From the NCBI GenBank assembly GCA_038232235.1, contig JBBSIE010000006.1, forward strand, positions 1 to 64,000: a stretch of 64,000 nucleotides of DNA, read 5' to 3'. The translations under genes and the position numbers were made by a program. Below, one piece after another: positions 34,004 through 44,190 of this stretch. The stretch comes from GCA-002050365 sp038232235. Its GTDB lineage: Bacteria; Acidobacteriota; Blastocatellia; Pyrinomonadales; Pyrinomonadaceae. Each line of letters opens with the position of its first letter. Within the stretch, counting starts at the first letter, position 1. The notes under the pieces are model-generated. The model was not told the DNA's origin. It ran no database searches and saw only the letters and a program-made list of their open reading frames with translations.

Positions 34004-35122
34004 TTATCCTCCGTAATTGTAATGTAATTGTTCATTCAAAACTGCGATTTTATCTGAAAGATGCGACAAACGTGCGGCATCAAACGGTAAGGGAGATTTT
34101 ATCAAAGTTTTCAGATGTGCGATTCTTGCTAAAGATTGGTTAATGTTTAGCTCGGAAATTTCACCGTTTTCGACGGCTTCAAAAACCGCTTGATAACCTG
34201 TTCTGATTGATTCGGGATTGGCGCAGATTGCCAGCATATCTTGTCCGGCGTTGATTGCCATTTTACAGGCTTCGCCGATTCCATAATTTTTTAGAATCGC
34301 GCCCATTTCCAAATCATCGGAGATGGTCAAACCTTCAAAACCCAATTCTTCACGCAGCAATTTTGTAACGATATTGTAGCTCAATGAAGAAGGTAAAAGT
34401 TTGCCATTTGAATCTGTTTCCTGCAAGTCAAATTTCGGAAAACTCGCGTGCGCGGTCATCACCGCGTGAACTTCTCCGGTTTTAAAAAGTTCAAGATATG
34501 GAAACAAATCTTTTTCAAACAACTCTTCGCGCGTTAAATTTACAATGGGCAATTCTTCGTGCGAATCAACTTCGCTCGCGCCGAGTCCGGGAAAATGCTT
34601 AACACAGCCAAGACATCCTTTTTTTTGTAATATATTGAGATATTTGCCCGCAAATTCAACAACATTGTCTTTATTATCACCAAAAGCCCTTGAGTAAAGT
34701 CCGTTGGTAAAAGATTTGCGATCACCGTCAAGAACGTCAACGACGGGCGCAAAGTTCATATTAAAGCCTAAAATTAAAAGTATTTCCGCCGTAGTTTCAG
34801 CGAGGGTTTTTATTTGCTCGATGGTTTTAATTGAACTGGCAGAAGGCATTGGCGTAGAAATTCGCCTCAAGCGATCAACAACTCCGCCCTCTTCATCAAT
34901 GCTAAAAAAAGGTTTGATAGGTAAAATTTGGCGAATATTGCCGAGAAGTTTAGCAACTTGTTCGGCTGTTTTGACATTACGTGCAAAAAGACAAACACCG
35001 CCCGGAGAAATTTCCGACAACAGTTCAGACGTTCTTTCGTCAACTTCCGTTCCTGAAATTCCGATAAAAAATAATTGACCGATTTTTTGATTTAAGGGAA
35101 GAGATAGAATTTTTTCCATCAT
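34004..35122 (-). CDS. nagZ: Beta-N-acetylhexosaminidase (glycoside hydrolase 3)
   Basis: 372 aa, near the NagZ size. KHFPGLGASEVDSHEELP holds the KH(F/S)PG motif with the catalytic loop His, ISDDLEMGAI the nucleophile Asp. No signal peptide, so it is cytoplasmic as in cell-wall recycling. NagZ frees GlcNAc from anhydro-muropeptides. With the AmgK/MurU-like pair at 18.7-20.7 kb it would form a recycling route. A start one codon further in (35119) is equally possible. Confidence 0.83.
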   Translation of the reverse strand: MMEKILSLPLNQKIGQLFFIGISGTEVDERTSELLSEISPGGVCLFARNVKTAEQVAKLLGNIRQILPIKPFFSIDEEGGVVDRLRRISTPMPSASSIKTIEQIKTLAETTAEILLILGFNMNFAPVVDVLDGDRKSFTNGLYSRAFGDNKDNVVEFAGKYLNILQKKGCLGCVKHFPGLGASEVDSHEELPIVNLTREELFEKDLFPYLELFKTGEVHAVMTAHASFPKFDLQETDSNGKLLPSSLSYNIVTKLLREELGFEGLTISDDLEMGAILKNYGIGEACKMAINAGQDMLAICANPESIRTGYQAVFEAVENGEISELNINQSLARIAHLKTLIKSPLPFDAARLSHLSDKIAVLNEQLHYNYGG

Positions 35123-35221
35123 ATTTAACTCAAGCGAATTGTAACAATGTTAATGTGATTTATAAAACGTCGGTTTGCAGACAGTTAATGCAATACTTTA
35201 ATTTCTAAACAAAATGAACGG

Positions 35222-37912
35222 CTAAACTATCTTTTTTTGAAGGTTTTGCAGAAAGTCCTTAATTTCTTCAACCGGCATTTTTTCAACATTTACTTCGCGC
35301 AATTCATTAATTACATCTTCGTTGTTAATTGCAAATAGCGAAAACTGTGAAGCCAATTTACCTTTTCCGGCGTGTCCGACGGCGGTTTCTAATGCTCCGG
35401 TTTCAGTTTTCGCATCGGAAAAAACCGCCAGTTCATATTGTTCGAGTTTTTCCAAAACATTCTGCGCCCGCAGAATTGTTTGCTGCGGCAAACCGGCGAG
35501 TTTTGCAACCGCGATTCCGTAAGATTTTGAAGCCTTGCCTTTTTCGAGTTTATGCAAAAAGACAATTTCGCCGTCTTTTTCGGTTGCCGTAACGCGGTAA
35601 TTTTTTGCGCCCGGAAGTTTTTCGGCTAATTCCGTCAATTCGTGATAATGCGTGGCAAATAAAGTTTTAGCGGAATGTTCGGGCGAATTGTGAAGATATT
35701 CGGCAACCGCCCAAGCTATCGAAAGTCCGTCAAAAGTCGAAGTTCCGCGCCCGATTTCATCGAGGAGAATCAGACTGCACGGCGTAGTATTGTGCAGAAT
35801 CGTTGCGGTTTCGGTCATCTCAACCATAAATGTTGAGCGTCCGCTCGCCAAATCATCGGACGCGCCGACTCTTGTCCAGATTCTATCCAAAATCGGAAGT
35901 TTGGCGGAAGCCGCCGGAACAAAGGAACCAATTTGCGCGAGAATCTGAATAATGGCGATTTGCCTCATAATCGTTGATTTTCCAGCCATATTCGCGCCGG
36001 TAATTATCAACATCCGGTCGGTCGAATTATTCATTTTGAGGTCATTTGGAATAAATGTCTGCGTGCTGAACGCTTCCACAATCGGATGTCTGCCGTCTTT
36101 TATTTCGATTTCGTCGCCGTCGTGCAAAACAGGCGAAACATAATTTCTCCTTGCGGCGGTTTCCGATAAACCCGCCAGCGCATCCAATGTTGCCAAAGCG
36201 CGTGCCGTTGATTGAAGATTTGGAGTTTCCTTGGTTACTGCCGCGCGAATTTCGTTAAAAAGTCGAATTTCGATTTCGCCGATTTTTTCCTCCGCGCCGA
36301 GAACTTTTGCTTCCCATTCTTTCAATTGCGGAGTCGTATATCTTTCGGCATTGGTCAATGTTTGGCGGCGTTCGTAATCGTTGGGAACGCGCGATATGTT
36401 ACCTTTGGAAATTTCAATAAAGTAGCCGAAAACATTATTAAATTTGACTTTTAGATTGGAAATTCCGGTGCGCTTTTTTTCCTGCGTTTCAAAATTGGCG
36501 ATGATTTGTTTTGCCGAACTTGAAAGACCTCGCAGTTCATCGAGTTCCGCGTCGAATCCGCTACGAATCACGCCGCCATCTTTGACATTTAGCGGTGGTT
36601 CGTCGGAAATTGAAGTTTCAATTAACTCACTTATATTGGGAAGTTCAAAGATATTTTCACTTAAAACTTGAAGTAAAAGACTCTGAGCGTCTGATAACGT
36701 AAGATTGATGTTTGGCGTTTGGGAAAGAGAACGATTTAGGGCAAGCAAATCACGGGGAGAAGCCGTTCCGAGATTTAAGCGTCCGACCAATCTTTCCAAA
36801 TCTGAAACTTCCTTTAAAAGATAGCGGATTTTGTCGCGCAGAATCGAATCGGTCAATTCGGAAACGGCGGAAAGTCTGGTTTGTATTTCACTGCGCTTGA
36901 TTGAAGGTCGAATCAGCCACGAACGCAAAAGACGTGCGCCCATTCCGGTTACGGTTTGATCAATTACGCCTAAAAGAGTTTGTTTATTTGACTGATTGCG
37001 CGATTCGACGATTTCGAGATTTCTGAGCGTTACCGCGTCCAAAATCATATAATCGGCGTTTTCAAAATAATTTATATCCGAAATATGTTCGGCTGAAGCT
37101 CGTTGTGTTTCCTGCGCGTAACGCAGACACGCGCCTGAAGCGCGAACGGCTTCCGATTTTCCATCTAAACCGAAACCGGACAATTCTCTAACATTTAATT
37201 GACTTTTTAAAAGACTTTCACAGTCTTCCGGATGAAAAAGCCAATCATCAAGCGGAGTTAAAGTTGTTGAAAATTCGTTTGAAGTCGGCGGCGAAATAGA
37301 AATAACATTCTCGGAATTGTTAAAATTTCTTGTTAATGTATTTTCAAAAGTTTTCTCTGCTAATTTCTGTAATGATTCGGGAAAGAGAAGTTCGCGCGGA
37401 GCAAAACTTTCAATTGACGTGCAGATGTTTGTCCAAGCATTTGTGCCGGAAATTTGCGTGGTAAAAAATTCGCCCGTTGATAAATCCAAAAAAGCCGCGC
37501 CGAAGGCTTCGCCCGAACCGCAAACCGCCGCCAGATAGACGGTTTCTTTCGATTCGACGAGCTGCGGATCAATTGCAGTTCCCGGCGTAATTACGCGGAC
37601 GACTTCACGTTTGACAAGTTTGTTGCCTTGTCCGGCATCTTCCGTCTGTTCGCAAACGGCGACGCGATAACCTTTTTTGACGAGCCGCGAAATGTAACCC
37701 GCCGCCGCGTGATGCGGAACGCCGCACATCGGAACGGGATTTTTTGAATCTTTGTGTCGCGCCGTTAGAGTAATTTCCAACTCGCGCGAACCGATTACCG
37801 CGTCGTCATTGAATAATTCGTAAAAATCGCCCAAACGAAAAAAAAGAAGAGTTCCCGGATACTTCTTTTTAATTTCCAAATATTGCCGAAGCATCGGCGT
37901 AGCATTTTGCAT
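35222..37912 (-). CDS. mutS: DNA mismatch repair protein MutS
   Basis: 896 aa. The mismatch-binding FFRLGDFYELF motif (Phe-x-Glu) is near residue 25. The Walker A loop TGANMAGKST is near residue 640, then DLASGRSTFMVEM, LDEIGRGTSTFDG and THYHELTEL follow. It recognises mismatches and recruits MutL. A MutL gene is not adjacent. The protein is complete and of the normal length for MutS1. Confidence 0.97.
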   Translation of the reverse strand: MQNATPMLRQYLEIKKKYPGTLLFFRLGDFYELFNDDAVIGSRELEITLTARHKDSKNPVPMCGVPHHAAAGYISRLVKKGYRVAVCEQTEDAGQGNKLVKREVVRVITPGTAIDPQLVESKETVYLAAVCGSGEAFGAAFLDLSTGEFFTTQISGTNAWTNICTSIESFAPRELLFPESLQKLAEKTFENTLTRNFNNSENVISISPPTSNEFSTTLTPLDDWLFHPEDCESLLKSQLNVRELSGFGLDGKSEAVRASGACLRYAQETQRASAEHISDINYFENADYMILDAVTLRNLEIVESRNQSNKQTLLGVIDQTVTGMGARLLRSWLIRPSIKRSEIQTRLSAVSELTDSILRDKIRYLLKEVSDLERLVGRLNLGTASPRDLLALNRSLSQTPNINLTLSDAQSLLLQVLSENIFELPNISELIETSISDEPPLNVKDGGVIRSGFDAELDELRGLSSSAKQIIANFETQEKKRTGISNLKVKFNNVFGYFIEISKGNISRVPNDYERRQTLTNAERYTTPQLKEWEAKVLGAEEKIGEIEIRLFNEIRAAVTKETPNLQSTARALATLDALAGLSETAARRNYVSPVLHDGDEIEIKDGRHPIVEAFSTQTFIPNDLKMNNSTDRMLIITGANMAGKSTIMRQIAIIQILAQIGSFVPAASAKLPILDRIWTRVGASDDLASGRSTFMVEMTETATILHNTTPCSLILLDEIGRGTSTFDGLSIAWAVAEYLHNSPEHSAKTLFATHYHELTELAEKLPGAKNYRVTATEKDGEIVFLHKLEKGKASKSYGIAVAKLAGLPQQTILRAQNVLEKLEQYELAVFSDAKTETGALETAVGHAGKGKLASQFSLFAINNEDVINELREVNVEKMPVEEIKDFLQNLQKKIV

Positions 37913-38000
37913 AATTTCCTGACGTGAAAAATCTGAGTAATAAATCTTATCTTAAAACTTTAAAAAATATAAATCATTGAATTTGGAAAGTTTTCAAATA

Positions 38001-38028
38001 TTGCTTTTCCGTATTTATCTGATAATAT
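38001..38028 (+). promoter_or_regulatory. Candidate promoter of the polysaccharide locus
   Basis: TTGCTT (38001-38006), 16-base spacer, TAATAT (38023-38028), in the stretch between divergent mutS and the export gene. It leaves an untranslated leader of about 120 bases with no recognised structure. Confidence 0.3.
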
Positions 38029-38154
38029 GTTTTTTCAAAGTATTTTGTTACAATAATCTTGCAAATTTAGCAACAAACTTTTCTGAATGAAATCGAATCT
38101 ATTGATTCAAATTCCTATCTTTATCAAGAATAATGTAAATCTGGAGATTGAACT

Positions 38155-39204
38155 ATGAAAGCAGTAAAATTTGTATCGGTGTTATGTATTGTCATTTTAT
38201 TAAGTATTTTTCAAAATTTGAAAGTTTCAGGTCAGGAAAAACCTTCCTCAAACCAAAATCAGACCACTCAAATTCCAACGCAAGAAAAAATTGATTCCGA
38301 CGAAAATCAGGATTTCAAAAATCAGACTGTCAGCCAAGACAGAACAAACAATCGGTATCGGCTCGGATATCAGGACACAGTTGAAGTTAATGTGTTTAAA
38401 CATCCCGAACTTTCGCAGGTTATGAGCATCAGCCCGGACGGAACGATTTTTATGCCGCGTATTGATCAACCGATTGTCGCCGTTTGTAAAACCGAGCGGG
38501 AGTTAAAACAAACAATCGAAAATCTTTATAAATCTTATCTGCGAAATCCGTTTGTCAATGTTCGCGCGGTTGACCAGAAATCTCAGCCTTTTGCCGTGAT
38601 CGGCGCGGCTAAGAATCCGGGCAGCTTTTATTTAAACCGAAAAATTCAGCTTTTAGGATTGCTCGCTCTCGCCGGCGGACCGGATGTTGAAAAGTCACCT
38701 TCAAAAATAAGAATTGCCAGAGTCGGAAATATCTCGACTTGCGAGGAATCGCCTGATTCAAATAATGCGGATGAAAAAGTTGAATTTATTACTTACAAAT
38801 TAAGTGAAGTGATGGACGGAACACAAAATCCGTGGATGCAGCCGGGCGATGTTGTTTCGGTTTTGGAAGCGGATGAAGCCTACGTTGTCGGAAATGTTTT
38901 CAAGCCTGCTAAAGTTTCCTTGAGAGAACCAAAATCTTTAACGGAAGCAATTGCCATTGCGGGCGGACTCGACGCGACTGCAAAAACTGATAAAGTTATT
39001 ATTCAGAGACAGGAAGCGGGAAAACAAAATAGAACAGAATTAGCATTTGATTTGAAAGATATACGGGATAAAAAAATAAAAGATCCGCAATTACAGGCAA
39101 ATGATATTGTCGTTGTGTCGAATGATAATATTAAAACCGTTAGAAACGGATTGTTAAAAGCTATTACCGGCGGTTTGGGAAATGTTTTTTACAGATTTCC
39201 TTAA
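38155..39204 (+). CDS. Wza-like polysaccharide export protein
   Basis: 349 aa. A signal peptide (1-27, ending SGQ) without a lipobox Cys. The Poly_export domain begins at YRLGYQDTVEVNVFKHPELS (about residue 64). Two SLBB-like domains follow: FAVIGAAKNPGSFYLNRKIQ and AYVVGNVFKPAKVSLREPKS. It lacks the C-terminal helix of E. coli Wza seen as a pore. It forms the outer-membrane exit for capsule or exopolysaccharide, together with the Wzc-like protein 74 bp downstream. A second, broken homolog is at 27.5 kb. Confidence 0.87.
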   Translation: MKAVKFVSVLCIVILLSIFQNLKVSGQEKPSSNQNQTTQIPTQEKIDSDENQDFKNQTVSQDRTNNRYRLGYQDTVEVNVFKHPELSQVMSISPDGTIFMPRIDQPIVAVCKTERELKQTIENLYKSYLRNPFVNVRAVDQKSQPFAVIGAAKNPGSFYLNRKIQLLGLLALAGGPDVEKSPSKIRIARVGNISTCEESPDSNNADEKVEFITYKLSEVMDGTQNPWMQPGDVVSVLEADEAYVVGNVFKPAKVSLREPKSLTEAIAIAGGLDATAKTDKVIIQRQEAGKQNRTELAFDLKDIRDKKIKDPQLQANDIVVVSNDNIKTVRNGLLKAITGGLGNVFYRFP

Positions 39205-39220
39205 AAAATTCCAGATCAAT

Positions 39221-39262
39221 ATTTAGATTCTATATTTCAAATTTGAAATATAGAATCTAAAT
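39221..39262. repeat. Perfect 42-bp palindrome between export genes
   Basis: Arms of 21 bp, AT-rich, centred at CAAATTTG; no mismatch and no loop, followed by TTTT. It could form a hairpin with a U tract that limits expression of the Wzc-like gene. Confidence 0.7.
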
Positions 39263-39278
39263 TTTATTTTAAAAATGT

Positions 39279-41762
39279 ATGAGAGATAGTCGAGATATAA
39301 TTCATAAACAGGTTGAAACCGTTGACATTGAGCGTCCGTTTGAACCTCAAATTCCGGTTGTCAACGGCGGTTACGGCGCGTATCGGGACGTATCCGCACA
39401 AGACGGCTTTCAACTGGTAACTTACTGGCGAATTATTCGTAAAAGATTCTGGCTGGTCGTCGGAATTGCAGTTCTGATGACAACTTTAACGGCTATTTAT
39501 ATGGCGCGTAAGCCGGACATTTTTTTGGCAACGGCGAGAGTTCAAGTTGATTCCGAACAGATCAATCAGGATTTACTGACAAATGACCGCAAGCCGGGAA
39601 TGATTAATCAGGATGCTTCTTATTTTAATACACAGCTTCAGCTTTTAACCAGCTCCAGCCTTTTGCGTCGGGTTATAAAAGAACTCAATCTGGAAAATAA
39701 CAAGGAGTTTCAAAAAGCGAAACTCGATGGTGCGGTTTCACCATGGCGTTCAATGCTGAAAGCCATCGGACTTGCCAGCAGCAGACCTGAAAAAAGTGAT
39801 AACGGTATTAATGAAGTTAGTTCTTCGACCAGTTCAGTGGCTTCTTCGGAGGAAATTGCCGAAGCTGTTCAGTTAGCTCCATACGTGGAAATTATCAGAA
39901 AAAATTTGAATGTCGAACCGATTAGAGAATCGCGCGGAACAAATAAAGATACGCGCCTTATCGAAATTACCTTCACAAATACCAACCCTGATCTTGCCGC
40001 CGTGATTGTTAATGGGATCAGTGAAGTTTTTGCACAGGTCAATCAGGAAAAGCGCACCGGCACGAGCAGTAAAACGAACGACTTTTTGACAAAAAGAGTT
40101 GCCGAACTTCAGTCTGAAATAAAAAATGATGAAAATAAATTGGTCGAATTGACCAAACAATACGGCATTCTCAAAACCGATGAAGATCAGACGATAGTAT
40201 TATCACGACTTTCAGGTTTGAACAAACAACTGCTCGACGCGGAGAATGAACGAAAGAACGCGCAGGCTGAATATGAATCAGTCAGTGATTCGCCCGAAAG
40301 ATTGAAGTCGAAAGCCGAAGGTGAAATTCTGCGTTATACCACCGAAAGAGAAAATACCATTCAAGGATTTATAAACAAAAATCAGGAAAAAATTGCCGAT
40401 TTAAAGGCTCGAAAAGAACAACTATTGATAGAATATTTAGATTCGGCACCGGAAATTAAAGAAGTTGACACTCAAATTAAATCGCTGCAGAAGGACATCG
40501 AAAAGGTAATTACAAATAATCAAAAGGAATTAAAAAATTTTCGCACGCAGACTACTCAAAATATTCTAAATGATTTAGAAACTAAATATAAAAAAGCACA
40601 GCTTCAGGAAAACAGTATTAGATCGGCTTACAACGAGCAGTATAATCAGGCACAAGGGCAGAACCAATCGGCTGTATCGTTAAAATTACTGCAGCAGGGA
40701 ATTGAAACGAAGAAAGGTTTTAGAGACAATCTTTTAAAAACCCAGCGTGAAAACGATGTCAACGCAGTCGGAACGGACAACAATATTTCCGTCGCAGAGA
40801 TAGCGATTCCGCCGGAAATTCCGATTGGTCCGAGAAGAGTGATGACCGTTCTGGCTTCTTTATTTTTGTCAACTCTTTTTGGAATGGGGCTTGCGTTGTT
40901 TCTCGAATATCTTGACGATACGATTCGTACAACGGAAGAAGTTGAAACTTATCTGCAACTGCCCGCACTGGCGGCGATTCCGCGAATTGACTCAATGCCG
41001 AAACGCCGGCTTTTGCTGGTTGGCGGAAATAAGGAAGACGTTGATTCTAATCCGACCACCGAACTTTTGATTCATAACGATTCACGCTCTTCGCTGGCTG
41101 AGGCTTACCGGCAGCTTAGAACTTCGATTCTGCTTTCAACAGCCGGACACGCGCCAAAATCGCTTTTGGTGACATCGAGCCTGCCTGCGGAAGGGAAAAC
41201 GACTACGGCGGTCAACACGGCAATCAGTCTGGCACAAACCGGTGCGAAAGTTTTGATTATTGACGCGGATATGCGTCGCCCGCGACTTCATTCTATTTTT
41301 AATATCAGCAACGCAAGCGGTTTAAGTACGCTCCTTTCAACCGAATTGGCTGATGAAAATTTGATTGATGTCATTACGTATGATGAAGAATCAAAACTCA
41401 ATCTGTTGACTTCAGGACCTGTGCCGCCAAATCCGGCGGAACTTATAGGTTCGGAGCAAATGTCAAATCTGCTGAAAAAATTGCAGACACATTTTACGCA
41501 CATCGTCATAGATTCGCCGCCGATTGCTTCATTTACCGACGGAGTTTTGATTGCTTCGATGGTTGACGGTGTGATTTTAGTCGTGCATTCCGGCAAAAGT
41601 TCGCGCCAGATTATCCGGCGTTCCAAACAATTGCTTCAAGACATCGGCGTTAAAATTTTCGGCGTTGTTTTGAATAATGTTTCTCTTAATTCACAGGATA
41701 ATAGTTATTATTACCAAAGTTATTATCATCGGGACAATTATCGTCACGATGATGATGAATAA
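39279..41762 (+). CDS. Wzc-like polysaccharide co-polymerase tyrosine autokinase
   Basis: 827 aa. The N-terminal Wzz domain has membrane helices near residues 57-75 and 513-535, with coiled coils in the periplasmic loop between (KTNDFLTKRVAELQSEIKND). The C-terminal kinase domain has Walker A LPAEGKTTTAVN (about 633-643), Walker A' IDADMRRPRL and Walker B IVIDSPPIASF. A Tyr cluster ends the protein (SYYYQSYYHRDNY), the autophosphorylation sites. It controls chain length and export with Wza. The N-terminal 50 residues are extra and polar. Confidence 0.92.
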   Translation: MRDSRDIIHKQVETVDIERPFEPQIPVVNGGYGAYRDVSAQDGFQLVTYWRIIRKRFWLVVGIAVLMTTLTAIYMARKPDIFLATARVQVDSEQINQDLLTNDRKPGMINQDASYFNTQLQLLTSSSLLRRVIKELNLENNKEFQKAKLDGAVSPWRSMLKAIGLASSRPEKSDNGINEVSSSTSSVASSEEIAEAVQLAPYVEIIRKNLNVEPIRESRGTNKDTRLIEITFTNTNPDLAAVIVNGISEVFAQVNQEKRTGTSSKTNDFLTKRVAELQSEIKNDENKLVELTKQYGILKTDEDQTIVLSRLSGLNKQLLDAENERKNAQAEYESVSDSPERLKSKAEGEILRYTTERENTIQGFINKNQEKIADLKARKEQLLIEYLDSAPEIKEVDTQIKSLQKDIEKVITNNQKELKNFRTQTTQNILNDLETKYKKAQLQENSIRSAYNEQYNQAQGQNQSAVSLKLLQQGIETKKGFRDNLLKTQRENDVNAVGTDNNISVAEIAIPPEIPIGPRRVMTVLASLFLSTLFGMGLALFLEYLDDTIRTTEEVETYLQLPALAAIPRIDSMPKRRLLLVGGNKEDVDSNPTTELLIHNDSRSSLAEAYRQLRTSILLSTAGHAPKSLLVTSSLPAEGKTTTAVNTAISLAQTGAKVLIIDADMRRPRLHSIFNISNASGLSTLLSTELADENLIDVITYDEESKLNLLTSGPVPPNPAELIGSEQMSNLLKKLQTHFTHIVIDSPPIASFTDGVLIASMVDGVILVVHSGKSSRQIIRRSKQLLQDIGVKIFGVVLNNVSLNSQDNSYYYQSYYHRDNYRHDDDE

Positions 41763-41770
41763 TTAAAATA

Positions 41771-41834
41771 GTTCCAGGTTCCAAGTTCCAAGTTCTGAGT
41801 TTGTCAATTAAACTTGGAACTTGGAACTTGGAAC
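41771..41834. repeat. Hairpin of repeated GTTCCAA units
   Basis: GTTCCAGGTTCCAAGTTCCA (plus four bases) on the left and AACTTGGAACTTGGAACTTG (plus four bases) on the right pair over 24 bp with one mismatch. It lies between the Wzc-like gene and the epimerase gene, whose GGAG ribosome site follows the hairpin at once. Confidence 0.75.
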
Positions 41835-41850
41835 ATGGAGCTTAAGGTTT

Positions 41851-42846
41851 ATGGAACGGCAGACAAAAATATTAGTTACCGGCGCGGGTGGTTTTATCGG
41901 AAGTCATTTGGTCAGTTATTTGAAAGACAAAGGCTTTTGGGTGCGCGGAGTTGATTTGAAATATCCTGAATTTAGTGAAACGGAAGCTGATGAATTCGAG
42001 ATATTTGATTTACGGCGTTGGGACAATTGTTTGCAGGCGACGCGAAATATCGAAGAAGTATATGCGCTCGCCGCCGATATGGGCGGAATGGGTTTTATTT
42101 CATCTAATCACGCCCAAATTCTTTACAATAATTCACTGATAAATTTGCATACGCTCGAAGCCGCCAAAACAAATGGTGTCAAGCGGTATCTTTACACCAG
42201 TTCGGCTTGCGTTTACCCAGAATATTTGCAGGAAAAAGCCGACATTCAGCCGTTAAAAGAAGAAATGGCATATCCGGCTCAGCCGCAAGACGCATACGGT
42301 TGGGAGAAACTTGTCAGCGAGATTTTGTGTATGCACTATCGAAATGATTACGGAATCGAAACGCGCACTGTCCGTTTTCATAATATCTTTGGCGAAAAAG
42401 GAACGTGGGAAGGCGGACGCGAAAAAGCACCGGCGGCTTTGTGTCGTAAAATTGCCGTAGCAAAACTAACCGGTAACAATGAAATCGAAATTTGGGGCGA
42501 CGGCGAACAAACCCGCTCGTTTTGCTACATTAATGATTGCGTCGAAGGAATTTACCGTTTGATGCGTTCCGACTTTTACGAACCGCTCAATCTCGGACAA
42601 GACAGAATGGTAACAATTAACCGGCTTGCCGATATCATTGCCGAAATTGCCGGTGTTAAAATTAATAAAAGACCCATAGACGGTCCGCAAGGCGTGCGCG
42701 GGAGAAACTCCGACAATACAAAACTGCGCGAAGTTCTCGATTGGGAGCCTGAAATCTCACTTGAAAATGGTTTAGCCGTAACTTACCGATGGATTGAAAA
42801 GCAAATTATCAATAAATCAAATGTTCTACGTGAGATGAGAAAATAA
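41851..42846 (+). CDS. GDP-mannose 3,5-epimerase-like enzyme
   Basis: 331 aa from ATG 41851, with GGAG ten bases upstream. Extended SDR fold: GAGGFIGSH (11-19), YxxxK as YGWEK near residue 149. The stretch AADMGGMGFISSNH followed by NGVKRYLYTSSACVYPE is the signature of plant and bacterial GME, as is GGREKAPAALCRK. GME makes GDP-L-galactose or GDP-gulose from GDP-mannose. In this locus it would supply an L-sugar for the polysaccharide. Confidence 0.85.
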   Translation: MERQTKILVTGAGGFIGSHLVSYLKDKGFWVRGVDLKYPEFSETEADEFEIFDLRRWDNCLQATRNIEEVYALAADMGGMGFISSNHAQILYNNSLINLHTLEAAKTNGVKRYLYTSSACVYPEYLQEKADIQPLKEEMAYPAQPQDAYGWEKLVSEILCMHYRNDYGIETRTVRFHNIFGEKGTWEGGREKAPAALCRKIAVAKLTGNNEIEIWGDGEQTRSFCYINDCVEGIYRLMRSDFYEPLNLGQDRMVTINRLADIIAEIAGVKINKRPIDGPQGVRGRNSDNTKLREVLDWEPEISLENGLAVTYRWIEKQIINKSNVLREMRK

Positions 42847-42945
42847 TCGTAAAACATATTTATTGTAAATTTTGAAAACAAACACTTTACAAAAGTAATT
42901 AAAGTATTACATTAACCGTCGGTAAACTGACTCTTTACAAATAAC

Positions 42946-44190
42946 TTGAAGGAAAGCACACGAAAAAACGGCACAAAAACATTGCCAAAATACTTTCTTT
43001 ATGTATGGAATTATTTGGATTGGGGCGGGGCGCAAGTCCTCTTTTTCGGTTTGATGAAGGAAGCAAAAAAGTTCGGCGAAGTTATTGCCGTTTTGCCCGA
43101 AGGTTCAAACAGCCATCTGCTGAAATTTTTAGATAATCTGGGCGTTTCCTGCCAATTTGTAGATGCTCATACGGACAGCAAACCGGCGTTAAAATTAAAA
43201 AGAAAATTGGAAAGACATCGTAATAAAATCAAAAGTGAATATGCTTTTATTCGCTACTTAAATAAGCTGGATTTAGAAAATAGTATCATTCACACTGAAT
43301 TTGCTCCGTGGCAATCTTTTACGGCACTTTATTTACTCAGTTTAAAAGCACCGGTTTTCGTGACGATGCACAATTCTTTGCCGGAAAATCTAAAATGGCG
43401 CAGCGTGTTGTGGCGAATAAAGTTTCGTTTATTGATGAGTTCTAAAAATTTTCATCTTTTTACGGCAAATCAGGACACAAAAAACAGTCTGAAAAACTTA
43501 ATTTCTCAAAAATACATTGACCGAGTAAAAATTATCTACGCCAATATTGATCCCGACGAAATAGAAGAAGCAATGTCTCTAAAATTGAATCGTCAGGATA
43601 TTTGCCGCCAGTACAATTTGCCGGAAAATAAATTTTACATATTTTGTGTCGGGCAATTTATTGACAGAAAAGGACGTTGGATATTTTTAGAAGCGGCGAA
43701 AAAGTTACTTGAATCAAATAATGATTTGATGTTCGTGTGGATTTCAAATTCAAAACCCGATTCAGAAGATTTGGAAAAAGTGAAAACTTACGGGTTGAGC
43801 GAAAATTTTTCTCTTATAACTTCGGATCAGGTCGGGAAGGAACATATAGATTTATTCAAATTGATGCGCGTTGCGGACGTTTTCACATTGCCGAGTTATG
43901 TGGAAGGGCTTCCGATTTCAATAATTGAAGCGATGGCACTCGGACTTCCGACGATTTCGACTGATATAAATGCCATACCGGAAGCCGTCAAACATCTTGA
44001 AACCGGCATTTTAATCAAACCGGGGAGCAGTGATGAGTTAGTCAACTCCATTCAAAGGTTAAAAGACAATGAAAATTTAAGAAAACAGATTTCAGAAAAG
44101 GGACGCGAATACGTTTTAGAAAAATTTAATCAGAAAAAAGTCGTCAAAATCGCCGTCGAAAGTTATATCGAGGCTTTTAACAACAAATAA
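42946..44190 (+). CDS. Glycosyltransferase family 4
   Basis: 414 aa starting at TTG 42946 (no ATG fits without losing the first strand). A GT-B fold: N-terminal NYLDWGGAQVLFFGLM, and C-terminal ADVFTLPSYVEGLPISIIEA with the E-x7-E motif, then GLPTISTDINAIPEAV. It transfers a sugar to the growing repeat unit in the cytoplasm. Its stop TAA overlaps the next ATG by one base, so it is coupled to the flippase. Confidence 0.82.
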   Translation: MKESTRKNGTKTLPKYFLYVWNYLDWGGAQVLFFGLMKEAKKFGEVIAVLPEGSNSHLLKFLDNLGVSCQFVDAHTDSKPALKLKRKLERHRNKIKSEYAFIRYLNKLDLENSIIHTEFAPWQSFTALYLLSLKAPVFVTMHNSLPENLKWRSVLWRIKFRLLMSSKNFHLFTANQDTKNSLKNLISQKYIDRVKIIYANIDPDEIEEAMSLKLNRQDICRQYNLPENKFYIFCVGQFIDRKGRWIFLEAAKKLLESNNDLMFVWISNSKPDSEDLEKVKTYGLSENFSLITSDQVGKEHIDLFKLMRVADVFTLPSYVEGLPISIIEAMALGLPTISTDINAIPEAVKHLETGILIKPGSSDELVNSIQRLKDNENLRKQISEKGREYVLEKFNQKKVVKIAVESYIEAFNNK

